A stretch of 6,856 nt of DNA from Candidatus Zhuqueibacterota bacterium (GTDB lineage: Bacteria; KSB1; UBA2214), in NCBI GenBank assembly GCA_022706175.1, contig JAKJDB010000142.1, forward strand, positions 1 through 6,856. Direction: 5' to 3'. Shown here piece by piece: positions 5,993 through 6,856 of this stretch. A program made the position numbers and the translations under genes. The notes beneath the pieces were generated by a model, which worked only from the letters and a program-made list of their open reading frames with translations, was not told the DNA's origin and did not search any database. How positions within the stretch are numbered: the first letter of the stretch is position 1; each line of letters begins with the position of its first letter.

Positions 5993-6856
5993 ATGACCCA
6001 TTCCAGGCGGATGACTCGAGTTCTTGCTTGTCTGTTTTTTTTTCTGCTGCTCGCCAACCTTTATCTGTTTCTGACCCGTGAATGGGAAAGCTCCTTTTAT
6101 CCTACATCCTATGCAACATTATACTATCCTGCCGATATTCCGACCATCCGCAAATGGAAAGTCGTGGATCGCAACCATCTTCAGCTGTTTCTTTATGGCA
6201 AAACGCGAGTGACAGAATGGCAAGTCTACACCGACGGCGGCCGGCCCCAGCGCGCCCTCGGCATGTCGCCATCCTTTCAAGTGGATACAACCTTCGCCCA
6301 GTTGCACGCTTATCGTCTTGTGCCTGTTCCACCGGACGCCTGTCCGGCCGTGGAAATTACCATGCAGTTCTATTCGCGCGAGTTCTACGGCTCCCTGGGC
6401 ATGCGCCGCAGCACCGATGCCTATATCGTACGCTCCAACGTCCCCTGCGGCGAGTTCCGCCAATACGCCCTTCAAGACTGGGTGGATGACTATGCGTATG
6501 TCGGCCGGCAGGGGCTTGACGAGACGGACCGGCTGCTGCGTGAGGAGGTGGGCATTAGGGAAGGTGATTCAACGTTTGTGCGCATGGAAAAGCTTGCCCG
6601 CTATCTGCGCATCAAGCTCAAGGATGCCCGCGGCGTGCCCAAGGACGATGAACGCTGGATGAACCCGTGGGTGCTTTATCAGGAGATGGCAGGAGGCACA
6701 GGCAAAGGGTGGTGCACCCAGCACGCGCAGATCTATGTCTATTGGGCGAACCGCGCCGGCATACCGACGCGATTCGTGTTCGGCGCCCGCACGGAGGATA
6801 ATTCCATTGTCTACACCGGGCATGCGTTCGCCGAATCTTTTATCAAAGAACAGAAT
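5993..6856 (+). CDS. transglutaminase-like superfamily protein, membrane-anchored or secreted (3' end outside window)
   Basis: An open frame of 288 codons from ATG 5993 to the window edge with no stop, so the protein is truncated by the window. Residues about 9-27 (VLACLFFFLLLANLYLFL) are a signal anchor or signal peptide; the rest should lie outside the cytoplasm. Residues about 35-180 are a beta-rich N-terminal region I do not recognise. The transglutaminase core follows: KGWCTQHAQIYVYWANRAGI with Cys241 as nucleophile, FVFGA, and TGHAFAES with His277; the third member of the triad (Asp/Asn) would lie past the edge. Such proteins act as cysteine proteases, peptide transferases or cross-linkers, and the role cannot be specified. 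Start choice: ATG 5993 overlaps the end of a 6-codon frame (5976-5996) and has only a weak GGA upstream; ATG 6011 follows an AGGCGG that sits too close. A run of nine T lies in the anchor codons. Confidence 0.8.
   Translation, partial: MTHSRRMTRVLACLFFFLLLANLYLFLTREWESSFYPTSYATLYYPADIPTIRKWKVVDRNHLQLFLYGKTRVTEWQVYTDGGRPQRALGMSPSFQVDTTFAQLHAYRLVPVPPDACPAVEITMQFYSREFYGSLGMRRSTDAYIVRSNVPCGEFRQYALQDWVDDYAYVGRQGLDETDRLLREEVGIREGDSTFVRMEKLARYLRIKLKDARGVPKDDERWMNPWVLYQEMAGGTGKGWCTQHAQIYVYWANRAGIPTRFVFGARTEDNSIVYTGHAFAESFIKEQN

Overview
The window is a piece of a bacterial chromosome with a moderately high GC content by eye. It encodes mostly exported proteins for polysaccharide turnover. Two proteins have lipoprotein-type signal peptides. 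The sugar-enzyme architectures (PA14, chitobiase-C-like and 'SNDG' jelly-roll modules joined to glycosidase parts) are typical of environmental bacteria of the FCB/KSB1/planctomycete type. That lineage guess is an inference with low confidence; no rRNA or marker gene is present. No tRNA, CRISPR array, insertion sequence or phage gene was seen.

Layout. (1) Positions 1-968, plus strand: the 3' end of a large glycoside hydrolase gene, cut by the window edge. It carries a GH78 alpha-L-rhamnosidase C-terminal domain, then a chitobiase/hexosaminidase C-terminal-like domain, then a PA14 domain. (2) Positions 1024-1833, plus strand: a small predicted lipoprotein with a beta-propeller look, probably co-transcribed with (1). 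(3) Positions 2825-1848, minus strand: a class I SAM-dependent methyltransferase that is complete except for one in-frame TGA, exactly where the last glycine of its SAM-binding motif I should be. (4) Positions 5185-2903, minus strand: a 760-residue lipoprotein glycosidase of clan GH-A (GH39/PslG-like), followed by an alpha-helical region and a C-terminal jelly-roll. It lies upstream of (3) and may be in an operon with it. (5) Positions 5186-5566: about 380 bp with no convincing gene. It holds a sigma-70-like promoter for (4), with its -10 box partly overlapped by one arm of a 9-bp inverted repeat. (6) Positions 5845-5567, minus strand: acylphosphatase. (7) Positions 5846-5992: a divergent intergenic region with a near-consensus promoter (TTGACA, 18 bp, TATATT) reading rightward and two tandem GC-rich hairpins. 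(8) From 5993 to the right edge, plus strand: a membrane-anchored or secreted transglutaminase-fold protein, cut before its end.

How they fit together. The rhamnosidase, the propeller lipoprotein and the GH-A lipoprotein plausibly act on rhamnose-containing or acidic plant, algal or exopolysaccharide glycans at the cell surface or in the periplasm. The methyltransferase belongs to a type often found near glycan genes. Acylphosphatase and the transglutaminase protein look like unrelated neighbours.

The most notable observation is the methyltransferase TGA. A single GGA-to-TGA change (point mutation or base-call error) is the simplest explanation. A UGA=glycine genetic code would also restore the motif, but the neighbouring lipoprotein gene ends in TGA at a natural place, which argues against it. 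I did not find a clearly new system here.
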